Below, one piece after another: positions 21,930 to 32,508 of a stretch of DNA of 64,000 nucleotides; the stretch's first letter is position 1; each line of letters starts with the position of its first letter. Origin of the DNA: Larix kaempferi (taxonomy: Eukaryota > Streptophyta > Pinopsida > Pinales > Pinaceae). The stretch covers positions 616,001 through 680,000 of the forward strand of contig BSBM01000609.1 in assembly GCA_027924585.1 (NCBI GenBank), in the 5' to 3' direction. Position numbers and translations under genes: made by a program. Below the pieces are notes generated by a model that saw only the letters and a program-made list of their open reading frames with translations, was not told the DNA's origin and made no database searches.

Positions 21930-22706
21930 TACATGAAACTATGGGTGAGGGTAGGAAAATTGTGGGTGAGCTAGAAAATTCGTCAGGGAAGAGTGAGTTT
22001 ATGTCTATGGACTCTAGGGTCAAGTCTAGGGGGGAATTTGATAATTGGCTAGAGAAGTAGGCTTTTCATGTGTTCTAACTATTGGTCCTTTGATTCAGGT
22101 TTGGTTGCAATCTTCTACTCAAGAGATGGGTAGAGAGAACTAACCATTCTAAAAATTTATGGACACTATGCTGATAAGGTTAGTTACTTGGAGAAAATAT
22201 TCAATGGTGTTTTCATGAGGAGGGACAACATTATTTTAAGTGAGATTTCAACTTTTACTTCGAAAGCTAAAAAATATGGGGTCTAATGCACATGTAGATT
22301 TTTTGGTTGATTATTTTCGAGGAAAATGAAGGAAGTGAGATTGCTTGATATCGTGCTTATCAAGTTAAAACCAAGATGAAGAAATGAGAGAATTGCTAAA
22401 ATGTTGGGGCACATTTCTTCTATATAAATCTTGTATGGATTACTCTATCAAGATTAGGTAATGAGTGGATTCAAGGGGGAATCTAATCATTTTCCTATAA
22501 TTGATGGGGCTCTAAGGGCATCTATGTCTTTACAGTTTAAGGATTATTTGAAAAATATTAAGCCAACAACTATTACCTGGGCACATGTCAAGAAATCTAA
22601 GAATGATAAAGAGTTAATGGAAGTGGAATCAAAATTGGAGTTGATGTATGAATTAAAAGGACTTGTCCACTCTCATGGGGATCAAAGGATGAGGCAAATG
22701 ATCTAA
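21930..22706 (+). pseudogene. LINE endonuclease remnant, copy B
   Basis: Same broken endonuclease and linker as at 16490-17260: a TMGEGRKIVGELE stretch, LTILKIYGHYAD, then MSGFKGESNHFPIIDGALRA at the open piece 22461-22706. The SDHFPI site again reads SNHFPI, so the Asp-to-Asn change predates the duplication. The linker reads TWAHVKKSKNDKELMEVESK. No RT follows. Inactive. Confidence 0.7.
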
Positions 22707-22890
22707 AAATGGGAATGAGATAAATGTTATGAAAATGAGAATGAGAAAATTAGTAAATCAAAAGGAAGCAACATTGGGAATCAAAGGATGAGGCAAATGA
22801 TCTAGAAATGAGAATGAGGTAAATGTTATGGAAATGAGAATGAGGTAAATGTTATGGAAATGAGAATGAGAAAATTAATAGATCAAAAGG
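22707..22890. repeat. Private tandem expansion in copy B
   Basis: ATCAAAGGATGAGGCAAATG, GGAATGAG and TAAATGTTATG phrases repeat two to four times; copy A has each once. It is a replication-slippage-like expansion inside a dead LINE. Confidence 0.85.
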
Positions 22891-23504
22891 AAGCAACATA
22901 AAGACTTAAAACTAAAGCACTCTAGCTCTAAAGGTGTTGAAAATTTTATGTTCTTTCATGAGTGTACACTAATCATTAGAAAAGTGTAAACACTATTTGG
23001 AAAGTAAAAAATTGATGGGGCTAGAGGTTAATAAGTTTGACAATATTGTGAAGGTAGGTGTGGAAAATTATCATAAGAGCAGGACATCCAAGGTTCAGTT
23101 GACATTAACTACGACGACAAAGTGCAGGAAGGACCCATAATTTCTGGTTAATGATATATATGTATGATTAGTGAATAAAACAAACTTGTTAGAGAACGCA
23201 AAATTTTCAGTAAGTGGAATTTTGAATGAAGCATATGTATGATGAAAATATAATTTTGACGAGAGCGGAGTAGCTACGTTTTTAAAACTAACTTTGCCAA
23301 CTAGGTAGACATAAAAATAACGTGAAGCATTCACGTGGTCGGCCAGTCACCCGTGAAGTTTAGAGTTGGCATTCCTCCACTTTTACATAGTAGTCAATGC
23401 GAACTGCATTTTAACGTGGTCTGTCAGCAACTCGCTAAGTTTAAATTTCGCATTCATTATGAAAATTTTGAAATGAATTTTTTTTTTCTTGAAAATATTA
23501 ACCA

Positions 23505-23650
23505 GCAATAATAATATTAATGTGTTCAATTATGAACAAATGTATAGTTGAAACATTAATAATGTTTTTTCCCCCAAAAATATATCAAATATATGCCCAT
23601 CGTCGTAATCCGACACATTAATATTATTAATGTGTTTCTAACCAGTACTC
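23505..23650. repeat. AT-rich foldback, copy B
   Basis: ATATTAATGTGTTCAATTAT runs in to a loop with TTAATAATGTTTTTTCCCCC and out to CCGACACATTAATATTATTA, as in copy A. Confidence 0.6.
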
Positions 23651-23869
23651 GATGAACCCATATAAATATCTTCTAAATATTAATAATAATATTATATTAT
23701 AATATAATATTAAAAAAATGTATATATATCATTGTTATATTATATTTTAATATACATTAAATAATTAATATAATACAATATTATATTATATTATTTAGAT
23801 AAAATAAATATTAGTAAATAGTAATAATAGGTCATGAAAAGTGTGGTGTAAGGATAAGTAGGGAGGTGA

Positions 23870-24224
23870 TTAGAATATTAAATATTATTATATAATTACA
23901 TTGATAGACATTTATATCTTAGAATTTGAGGTGAAATAAGGTCTATACTTTTCTTAGATTGCAAGAGGATGAGACAAGCGTACTACGGAGAATGATTTTC
24001 AAAATAATCAATTATAAAAAACACTAATAAAAAAATAACTAGTAACTAATTGATGAATCGATAATAGGTAGCTGATGCATAGATAACTCATAGCTCATGA
24101 ATGAAAAATGGTCAGTTCATGGTAGATAACGGGAAGAGGGAAATTGATAACATATAGTTAGACATGGATAGCTTGTAGTTAAACCTATTTAATATGGTAT
24201 TCATTCCAAATTCAAAATAAACAG

Positions 24225-24281
<57 letters not shown>

Positions 24282-24440
24282 GATAGTTTATGAATGGATA
24301 ATTGGTAGTTGGATAACCAATAAAGTTTGTGGTAGACAACCCTTTTAACTAAAAGAAGCCGATGATAACACATAGTTGGCTTTTGGATAAATGGTGATTA
24401 CAATTACTCATGGAAAACAAGTAACACATACCAATTAAGT
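23870..24440 (+). repeat. Dispersed non-coding repeat, copy in segment B
   Basis: Same family as 18480-19150 with AATTTGAGGTGAAATAAGG, GCAAGAGGATGAGACAAG, CATTCCAAATTCAAAATAAA, (TA)n and CATGGAAAACAAGTAACAC in order. The minus-strand frame spanning the (TA)n is an artefact of the microsatellite. Confidence 0.75.
24231..24278. repeat. (TA)24 microsatellite
   Basis: Pure TA run after AACAGTTATAA, at the same site as the shorter run in copy A (18902-18934). Confidence 0.95.
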
Positions 24441-25165
24441 TTTGGGTTAGGTTTTGAGTCCATTTAAATAAAAATTGTGTAGCTAAACCAAGAATTGGGA
24501 AGCACCACTCAATATTTTCTACCAATTTTCTACCAGGGTTGCATTAGGGTTGTGAGTGCGGACGACTATGGCTACTTGCAAGTGCTAATGATTGTGGCCA
24601 AGAAATAGTAATGAAAACTACTATAAAAACCCTTTTTCTTGGAGGTACTAGCATCTATGACCAACTAAGAAGTGGAAACCAACAACCCACCCCACCCTTT
24701 CTTTTGTTTTGCAAATTGTTGACAGCTATAAACAAGAAGCAACAACCAGCATGACTATTGAAACTGGCCGAAAAGCATCCACCAACAATCCTATATTGAA
24801 AACCCCTTCTTTTGCTTCAAGTTGGGAAGTATTAAGTGTTTCTTTCAAATTAAATATAGTGTTTAGCACAAAGGTTTTTTTTAAAGGTTGTGACCTGCCC
24901 AACTGCTCATGGTTTTGTTTAGATAATTTAGATTTCTGTTTGCAAGGGATGGGGTTTTAAACTGTACATGACTGTGAATGATCATTGTGGTTAATATGAT
25001 GCATGGGTTTTAGAAAGGTGCGAATGCATAGGTGTGCGGTGTTTGGCATCGTACGCTAAGGCAAATCCTAAGTAGATGCTTGCTCCATATTTCTATTAGA
25101 GATGCGAACAATAGAGGGATATTATTATGTCCAAGCATCAAATCTCATCAACGATTTGGATTCTC

Positions 25166-27375
25166 TATAGTTTTATGAGCTTTGGGTGTTGTTTCACTTT
25201 GTCTATGGAAGTTCAAGTAAAAGCCATCATGGACCCAAATGAAAGTAACCATGGAATATATTTCCAAAAAAATATGATATCTTCACAGATGCAAGTTCAA
25301 GATTCTGATGTATGTTGTGATTGTTATTTTTTGTATTTGAGTTTCTTCCTGTAGCAGCTATTGGGGAAGGAAGCCCCCCTTCTTACAAAAGTTATGCTAC
25401 GCTGTCTCTTTCTGCCATAGGCTAGTTTCTTATATATGCATATCATTTTATTTATATGTTATGAAGTGTGAATACAATTTTAGTATATCACCTCTCCATA
25501 TTATTCCATTGTTGTTTTGAACAAGTATGAAGCATTATAGTTGGTTTTCCTTTTTGAAGCATTGAAGTACTAACTTTAAAGAGATTGAATCACATGACAA
25601 AGGAGTCACAGCGCAGTGATTAGAAAAAAAACAAAGTATTCATGTCACATTGATCAATAATATGTGCATTGACGCAATTCATCATGAGTTATGAATTTGA
25701 AGGAAGGAACAAATGCTTTAAGAATATAGTTTGATCTCATTACTATTTATGTCAATGAATATCTATTAGGTACAAGTGAAGTAGATGGTAATTTGTTTTC
25801 AGTTCTATAAAGTATATGTGTGGTTTATTTCATGTTGCAACGATAGTGTAGGTTAGAAGAGTACTATGTTACTGTTTATTTAGTTAGATTTATTTCTATA
25901 ATTTCATTCCAACATGTGTGTTTACTTCAAGCTTAACTCAGCTCTCCACAAGACTTACTCTGTCAAATTCCTTGGAAGTAACTTGGAAACTAGACTAACT
26001 CTGCATATGCTTTGCTAGACTAACTCTGCATAAAACTAGACTAACTAGACTAATTACATAAAACTAGACTAATTCTGCATAGTTTATGAGCTCTGGTTGA
26101 CATTATAGTGTAGGGAAAATTATAAGCATATAATTTTCCCTACAATAGATTCAACCCTATTGGAGACCCATGTGCTAGCGAGACGTGCATATACTTTGCT
26201 CATACTTCATAAGTTTATGAGCTCAGGCTGACATTAAAGTGTAGGGAAATTAAAAGCATATAATTTTCCCAAGAATAGATTCAACCCTATTTTTAAAATA
26301 GTGAACTTTTATTATCGACTAACCAGGCAATTATGAAAATAGTGAGCTTATAAATATAAATTTATGGATATATAGTCTACTTCGACTTAAACAAATATTT
26401 GTGGGTTGCTGACTAACCCAACAATTATGAAAATAGTGAGCTTTTCAATATAAATATATAGTCTACTTCGACTTAAACAAATATTTGCTTAAGTTATTCC
26501 AAATATTTCTTTAAGACAAGGAAAAAGTATTATTTTCCAAGTATATGTATATTTCCATTTCATTAAGTCAATGAAATATTAATTCAACAAATCTCTTATA
26601 AAACTATAATAAATAAAATTATCGAGTGTAATAACTTAGTCCATTAACCGACTAAATGCATTACCTCTTTTTAACTTTATTAAATAATATTACCGATAGT
26701 AATAACTTAGTCCACTAACCGACTAAGTCCTCCATCGTATGGTCGAATTATATAACTTCAACTTAAGCATATTCATATATGTCTAATTTGGACTAACGCA
26801 TGAATTTGTAGTTATACAATTTCAACCTATGGTTTTCAAATCAACAATACCACTCATTACAAGGCTCCTAAAAACATGCTTTAACTCAAGGTATTGTTTA
26901 TCATTTAATTAATAAATCCAATTAAGACTTAAACATCTAATCCCTTCAACTAAACAAATAATCCCATGGTTTTATTTAACCCAAAACAACTTTGGTTTTA
27001 AAGAATGAAATTAGCCTATGGTTTTCAATTTACCTATTAGACAAATTGGTCGAACCCAACCCTTTAGACAAATTGGTCGAACCCATATTCGACTCATTCA
27101 CCTAAACTTTATTAAATAATTAGCCTTATTGAATTACATAATTATTTCCTTGAACTTAGGAGCTATGCGGTAAAACAAAACTACATTGTAAAATTATAAT
27201 TATCTCAAAATTTTATTTTTTCCATAAAGCTTTAAACTAATGGAAAATAATAGAAATGAAAAAAATTCAAGCATATTCATCCATTCTTCTAATTTTTCCA
27301 AGCCTTTTGCTCTTCGACATAGTTTCATTAAACATTACATTTTTAAACCTGGAATTAACAATTTCTACAGGAAAT
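25166..27375. other. AT-rich intergenic DNA with local duplications
   Basis: No gene is supported. Repeated parts include ACTAGACTAA/CTCTGCATAAA phrases (25985-26080), a pair around GAGCTCTGGTTGACATTA and GAGCTCAGGCTGACATTA (about 26085-26290), a pair around CTACTTCGACTTAAACAAAT (about 26316-26490), TAACTTAGTCCA..AACCGACTAA pairs (26630-26730), and a tandem ACAAATTGGTCGAACCCA (about 27040-27085). It may be part of a minus-strand LTR ending at 30021. Confidence 0.5.
26110..26143. repeat. Perfect palindrome, 15-bp stem and 4-nt loop
   Basis: GTAGGGAAAATTATA, AGCA, then TATAATTTTCCCTAC. A related, imperfect version (GTAGGGAAATTAAAAGCATA...TTTTCCCA) lies about 128 bases downstream in the second unit of a local duplication. 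Confidence 0.95.
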
Positions 27376-27393
27376 GAATGTTATCTTCGACTT
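27376..27393. repeat. Target-site duplication of retrocopy, left
   Basis: GAATGTTATCTTCGACTT is repeated exactly at 28824-28841, after an A9 tail. An 18-bp duplication plus a tail shows LINE-mediated insertion of 27394-28823. Confidence 0.95.
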
Positions 27394-28500
27394 CCTTGGA
27401 TTCGGGGGACAACCCAGCCCACACGAGCCAACTCCCTCTTGGTGCCCGCTCCAACCAGCTCCAGCTTATGGAGTCCTCCACCTGTCAACACAGCATCCAA
27501 GGCGATGACGTTAGGCATTTAAGGGAGCCTCGTCCCTAAGGTTTGGTATTTACTCAACCACATGCAGATGGCGCTGGAACGATGTCGACTGATCGTGCTG
27601 GAATGCACCACCTGCATTAACTCAACTCTCTTCTCAAGAATGAAATCCAGTTCCATCAATGCTCTTTGTAGGGATAAAACGTGTAGGTTGGGCTCTTAGG
27701 GGTTCAACGTCGACACTTGTGATTTTTCCATTGCTCTAGCTCTAGCCTGCTTACATTCTGTTGATTTCCCTACGCCCCTGGTTCACGGCGTTCTATGTCG
27801 ACATGCTGCCATGACGAGGTCTAGAGGCACTCCTTGCCGAGGTGGTAACAAAAGAGGTGTTGGGCGTCGACCCAGAAACATCACTGACTGGACAGTGATG
27901 GATGGTTATGCAGAGAGTGTCTTGGCCTCCACCCACAACCTCATTGACGGTTGGGAAGCTCGCAGAGTCACAACCATTCTGGATTTAGGGAGGCATGGTG
28001 GTACCATCAACCACTACTGGTTAATTAAAAACATGCTTAGCACTCTGGTGGAGGAAGTAGTGGCCAATTGGATGGCCAACACTAGCACTCTCAGGGACAT
28101 CAAATTCAACCTGACTGATATGGCTAATCAGCTGGGGGTTATGGATATGCATATGACCTGGGAAAACTTTTACCTTGGTCGCAGTAATGAGATGGAAACC
28201 CCACAGAAAGCCGTTGAGAATGACGCTCTACAAGGTGATGGTTTGAAAGATCTGGACACTCAACAAGGTGATGGTTCGATAGGCATGGACTCCCATGTCA
28301 GGGAGAACGCTGTACATCCTTCCACATCGGTGGCCAAACTCGACCCGAATCAGAACGGTGGAAACATGACTCCTCCTGATGGAACTACTAGGCCCTCTTC
28401 CCTTTTTCTCCCCTTCCCGGAGTCGGTGGAATACTACTATGGAAGCTACCCAATCATTGAAGAAGATGTAGACGAACTGCATGTCGAAGCAAATCCCTAG
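27394..28500 (+). pseudogene. Unknown protein retrocopy: 369-codon frame with two stops, last 229 codons intact
   Basis: From the left edge of the insertion one frame stays open to the stop at 28498-28500, apart from TAA at 27520-27522 and TAG at 27697-27699. The intact part starts at ATG 27811. Its N-terminus is basic (TRSRGTPCRGGNKRGVGRRP), the middle looks helical (STLVEEVVANWMANTSTLRD, LTDMANQLGVMDMHM), and the C-terminal third is acidic and low in complexity with a near-repeat (QGDGLKDLDTQQGDGSIGMD), ending YYYGSYPIIEEDVDELHVEA. Upstream of the second stop is a Cys-rich part (RCRLIVLECTTCINS). I recognise no domain. It may be an ORF1-like nucleic-acid-binding protein of a LINE or a host gene; expression is unknown. 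Confidence 0.55.
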
Positions 28501-28823
28501 ATGGGCTCCATTGGCATCAGGTTACTACTTTAACATCAAGTTTTTTTCTTTCATCTTTTTTACAGTCTGCTTTTCAGAACTTTCAGCATCAGTTTCATGT
28601 TTTTTTTTAGTAAGACCCAGCTTCAATTCTGGGAAGACCGTCCCCATGAGGTCTTATTTTTGTATAATGCTAGCTCTTACAGTATTTTTGAGCGATTGGG
28701 ATGATGGCTTCACTACTTGAGGCCTCCCCATCGGACGCTAAATCTTCCTAATACATATGTAATTTCGGCCATGTTTTTCGGCTTTTTTATTTAATTTTAC
28801 CTTCGCAACTTTACAAAAAAAAA
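27394..28823 (+). mobile_element. Retroposed sequence with A tail and 18-bp target duplication
   Basis: A 1430-bp insertion, visibly less AT-rich than its surroundings, ending in TTTACAAAAAAAAA. The exact 18-bp flanking repeat and tail show that it was inserted by LINE endonuclease/RT acting on an RNA. It contains one long frame and about 320 bases of 3' untranslated-like sequence. It could be a 5'-truncated LINE of a family otherwise absent here, or a processed copy of a host mRNA. No intron-like interruption is apparent. It is inserted into the repeat-rich region that may be a minus-strand LTR. Confidence 0.9.
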
Positions 28824-28841
28824 GAATGTTATCTTCGACTT
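28824..28841. repeat. Target-site duplication of retrocopy, right
   Basis: Exact copy of the 18 bases at 27376-27393, directly after the A tail. Confidence 0.95.
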
Positions 28842-30429
28842 AATTAAAGAACTAGCTTGCATAAAATTTGTAAGCAATATAGCATAATTATTCTTGCACT
28901 TATTTCATGCCTGTGAACTAACCAAGTAAAATATGAATTCCTACCTTGTATTCAAACTTAGGAAATTTAACAAGGAAATCATTCAAATATTTAAATGGAA
29001 ATTAATTAAATAACATCCCAGAAATTAAAATAGAATTTTCAGGTGTTAAACTTATCTACAAAATACTTGAAATGAGCAACTGGCTTCGTGGAAGCCACGC
29101 TCCACTTGACCATAGGTAGTTATGCTCATTAATCTCTCAGCAGAACTCCACCCTTGAGCCGAGAGTCATGCATTCACCATAGGCTCTCACCAATCCTAGG
29201 TTTCTCTCAGTATTTCCTCACTTGGCAAATAGGATTTACTGGTTGTTACCAAATCCATGCTAATTGTTCAATCCTTTCCCTTAGCTTCATTCTAATTAGC
29301 ACCACAGTGAAAATCCATCACTGCACTTGTGCTTAGAATTACACTAAATGAATTTCTCACACCATTGCCATATCTTAGGTGCAACCGGAGGGAAATCAAG
29401 TGTAAAATATCAACCATAAAGTTAACAAAACATGCTTAGGATTACAGGTACTCTCTACCAACCCAACTTCCACAGACTTTGGATGAATTGGACACTTTTC
29501 TCTAGAATTTGAATTATTACTTTGTCCTCTAGCAATTCCAATTGACCATTTAGTTCCAATTTCCTTCAACATTCCTCCATTCTCATGCTGCCCTCTGCAT
29601 TTTTTCCTCTCTTCTCCTCACTCATTTTTCTGTTTTTCTCTTTACATTTTATTTTTTTATGCGTGCTCACCCAACAACACTCATCAATTTTCCATTAACC
29701 TTTTAATATCTCTCTTAATTCCCCTTTTAATTTCAAAAATAGGTTTAAGGAATTAATTAGGAAAAAGTATGGGTTTATCAAAATTATAAGGCAAGAAGGG
29801 TTAAATAGGGTCATACTTAGCTTATAGGTTATATGCCACCCCCCTTACTAACCTAGGTGAATACATGAGTCCCTGTTCATTTAGTGTGTTGGCTCTACCA
29901 CTGCCAATTTAATTTTTATATTAATAAAAAAAATTAAACATGAATTCTGACTCACAGGCACTTCTAGTCTTCTACAAAAATATATTAACAAAATAATGGG
30001 GCTTAAACCATGGGTGTTACATTAATACTTACGTTCACGTTACTGTCCCATGATGGTGAGAATTTAGAATTTAACAAATTATTGTTTAGGTCCACTTGCT
30101 CACACTGTAATCTCGGCCAATATGTTTTTAAAATCGAAACCACAGTTTCTAGTACGGGCATATGCAAAATAATGAAGAAAACCATAGTATGTTATATGTG
30201 GATGCTCATGAATATGAGCAAGACAACCACAATATATTTGCATGGTTCATTACGACCTTAAAATTTAAGATTGTGTTACGATCATGTTAAGTGAAAAGAG
30301 TTAAGAGATATTGAAAAAGAAATACATTAAAATATTATCAACACTTTTTATGATGCATTGTAAATAACTTTAAAAAATATTTAAAAACTATTATAGAATA
30401 TTAAAATAGAATTATGTGAAAGTGACGCT
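28842..30429. other. AT-rich DNA; possible minus-strand LTR ending at 30021
   Basis: No gene is supported. On the minus strand, position 30021 begins TGTAACACCCATGG, the usual start of many plant Ty3-type LTRs. On that reading 28842-30021 (and perhaps part of 25166-27375, before the retrocopy landed) is U3 DNA. I found no matching right end, polypurine tract or primer site, so this stays tentative. From 30022 to 30429 nothing is recognised. Confidence 0.35.
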
Positions 30430-30545
30430 CAAGAACTATGCAGTGAGGATGACTCTAACAAGACTCCAAGATTGTCAAGAATTGAACTCAATAGTTTCGA
30501 AGGACCTGAGAATTGGAGAAGTGTCATTGGAAGGATCTGTTTTGA

Positions 30546-32150
30546 TTGAATAGCCAAGGACATAGTTATGTGGAGGCTGATATGGGAACGAAAAACCTTA
30601 GGAAGACTTTTAAAAAGGTGAGGAAGATTAAAATTACAAAAAATCATTGTTTAGATGATGATGATAAAGACGAATCATTTAATAACATTTACGAAGAACA
30701 AGTTTATGAAGTTGGGCCCTCAAATATAAGCAGAAAGGAGTCAGGGGAAGATAACATAAGCTAACAAATGTTAATTGTGATAAGAAGAGATGGTCATATA
30801 AAGATCTAAAGGACGTCTATAGTATTGACACTTATGGAATAAAGGAAAGATAGGTGGATGTTCGATATCAGGAATGAGGCTATGAAAAACCTTTTGATAA
30901 GAAGCTTAATGAAGACAAGACAACTCTTAATGGAAGCAACTATATTGTCCATGAAACGTGCTTGGAAGGTAGTCTTGGATCGAAAGGTTACATATTTTCT
31001 CACTATAACCCTCAATTCTTGGGGGATAAGATAGGAGATGCTCAAAATTTGACTTTTCTAGTATCTAATGAGAAGCAGGAAAGAGTCAAAGAGGATTGCT
31101 AGGGAAATCACATAAGAGAAAATAAACGACAACGTAAAATACTTAAGAAATGGCAAAATGTTGGAAGGGTGTGTGTTGGTGATCATATAAGGGTTTCTCA
31201 TATTTTGGAGTTTGTGGGTATTACGTTAGTGGGGCGTTTCCCTGGGTGGAGGATATCTGACATGAATTTGAAAGAATGGATCTAGAAAGTTTGGAGACAA
31301 GTTTTGGGGCATGGACCTTCTTTTAATATTCTATCTAAAGGATGGTTGGGGTTTTCATTACAAAAGGTAGAATATGCAAAGAAAACCTTAAAAGGGAATT
31401 GGTTTTAGGGAACTGGTTTTCTAGTGTTAAAGAAATGGCATCCTCTTTTTTATTCATGAACGAAGAAGTATTTCTTTAACTCCTATATGGATTCAATTTC
31501 TAGGGCTTCCACTCAAATTCTGGACTATTCCTTTCTTGCTGAAAATTGGTAATGTATTGGGAAATGTTTTAAAATTTGATGAAATCTTTGTGGAAAGTTG
31601 CCACATATCTGTAGTGAGGGAGTTGGTGTAGGTAAATACTAAGGAGGGGTTGTGGGAATTTATGGAGATTGAGTTGGAAGAGGAAGATTATGTTCAAACT
31701 CTGGATTACGAAAGAATTCCTTTTAGGTGTTCTAGATGTTACAATTATGGTCATATTGTGATTAATTATTCTTGTCCATATGTTAGGAAGATATGGATAA
31801 AGAAATAAAGTGGTTTGCAAGGTAAGCTGAGAAGGGTTTGGAAGGAATATGATATGAAAAATAAGATACAAACTCAAACTTCAAATGGAAATTTCCAGAT
31901 TAAAGATGTAACACTAGAATATCCAAAAGGTTCTGATCAAGAAGAAGGTTCAGAATAGGATGTGATATATAAAGAAGATTCAAGAAAAAATAAGAAAAAT
32001 ATTTCCAGCTGGGGAGTTCATAAGAGAAGATGGGAAGGTGAACTTCATAAGGAAATCTCCTCAAATAACAGTAAGTGTTTATCCTCCTCTTCTCCTAGTG
32101 ATACAAATTTTGAAAATTATGTTCAAATCCTATAATTTAGTAGAAAGAGA
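30546..32150 (+). pseudogene. LINE ORF1 (gag-like, zinc knuckle), broken
   Basis: ORF1 proteins of plant LINEs bind the element RNA. Readable pieces here are an acidic/basic leader (30546-30764, DDDDKDESFNN), a central block including VGITLVGRFPGW and WRQVLGHGPSFNILSKGWLG of the DUF4283 type, and the zinc knuckle PFRCSRCYNYGHIVIN followed by a Cys (about 31715-31780). A charged tail follows (KEDSRKNKKNISSWG-like text). Frame changes and stops interrupt it at many points. It sits directly upstream of the endonuclease, as expected for ORF1. Confidence 0.65.
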
Positions 32151-32508
32151 ATTTACGTTTTAGAAAACTTAATTCCGAGGACGAAAAAGGTGGACATTAA
32201 GAAAGAGGAAATGAGAAAGAACTTGGAATTATAAAGAATAGGGAAGATGGGTTCTTTGGAAAGGGAGGATCTTAGAGTAGGATGTCCTTATGGTATTTGG
32301 TCTAAAGGTAATTTATTACAGTATAAGGTTGGGGGTTTATGGGATGAATCTCCTAAGGGATCATTTTCGGTTATGGTTGGGAGAAAAATGTTTTCTCCAA
32401 CATGCTCAAGACCGAGCTATTCTAGAATTCTTGAGAGGTAAACATTGTACTATGGAAGGGACTCTTATAGGTTTGCAAGCCCTAGAAAGGGCTTCATTAA
32501 TGCTAGTC

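Larger units (their letters stand above)
21793..25165 (+). repeat. Compound duplicated segment, copy B (about 3.4 kb)
   Basis: Partner of 16347-19840. It begins GAGCATTCAATACCCCTAGC and ends near AAGCATCAAATCTCATCAACG. It keeps the same order of parts. Differences include a single rather than triple 109-bp unit, a private tandem expansion of ATGAGAATGAG/TAAATGTTATG phrases at 22707-22890, and a longer (TA)n run. Confidence 0.9.

Noticed and set aside
24112-24339. 75-codon frame with poly Ile-Tyr
   Set aside because: It is the translation of the (TA)n microsatellite. The same applies to 9596-9832.
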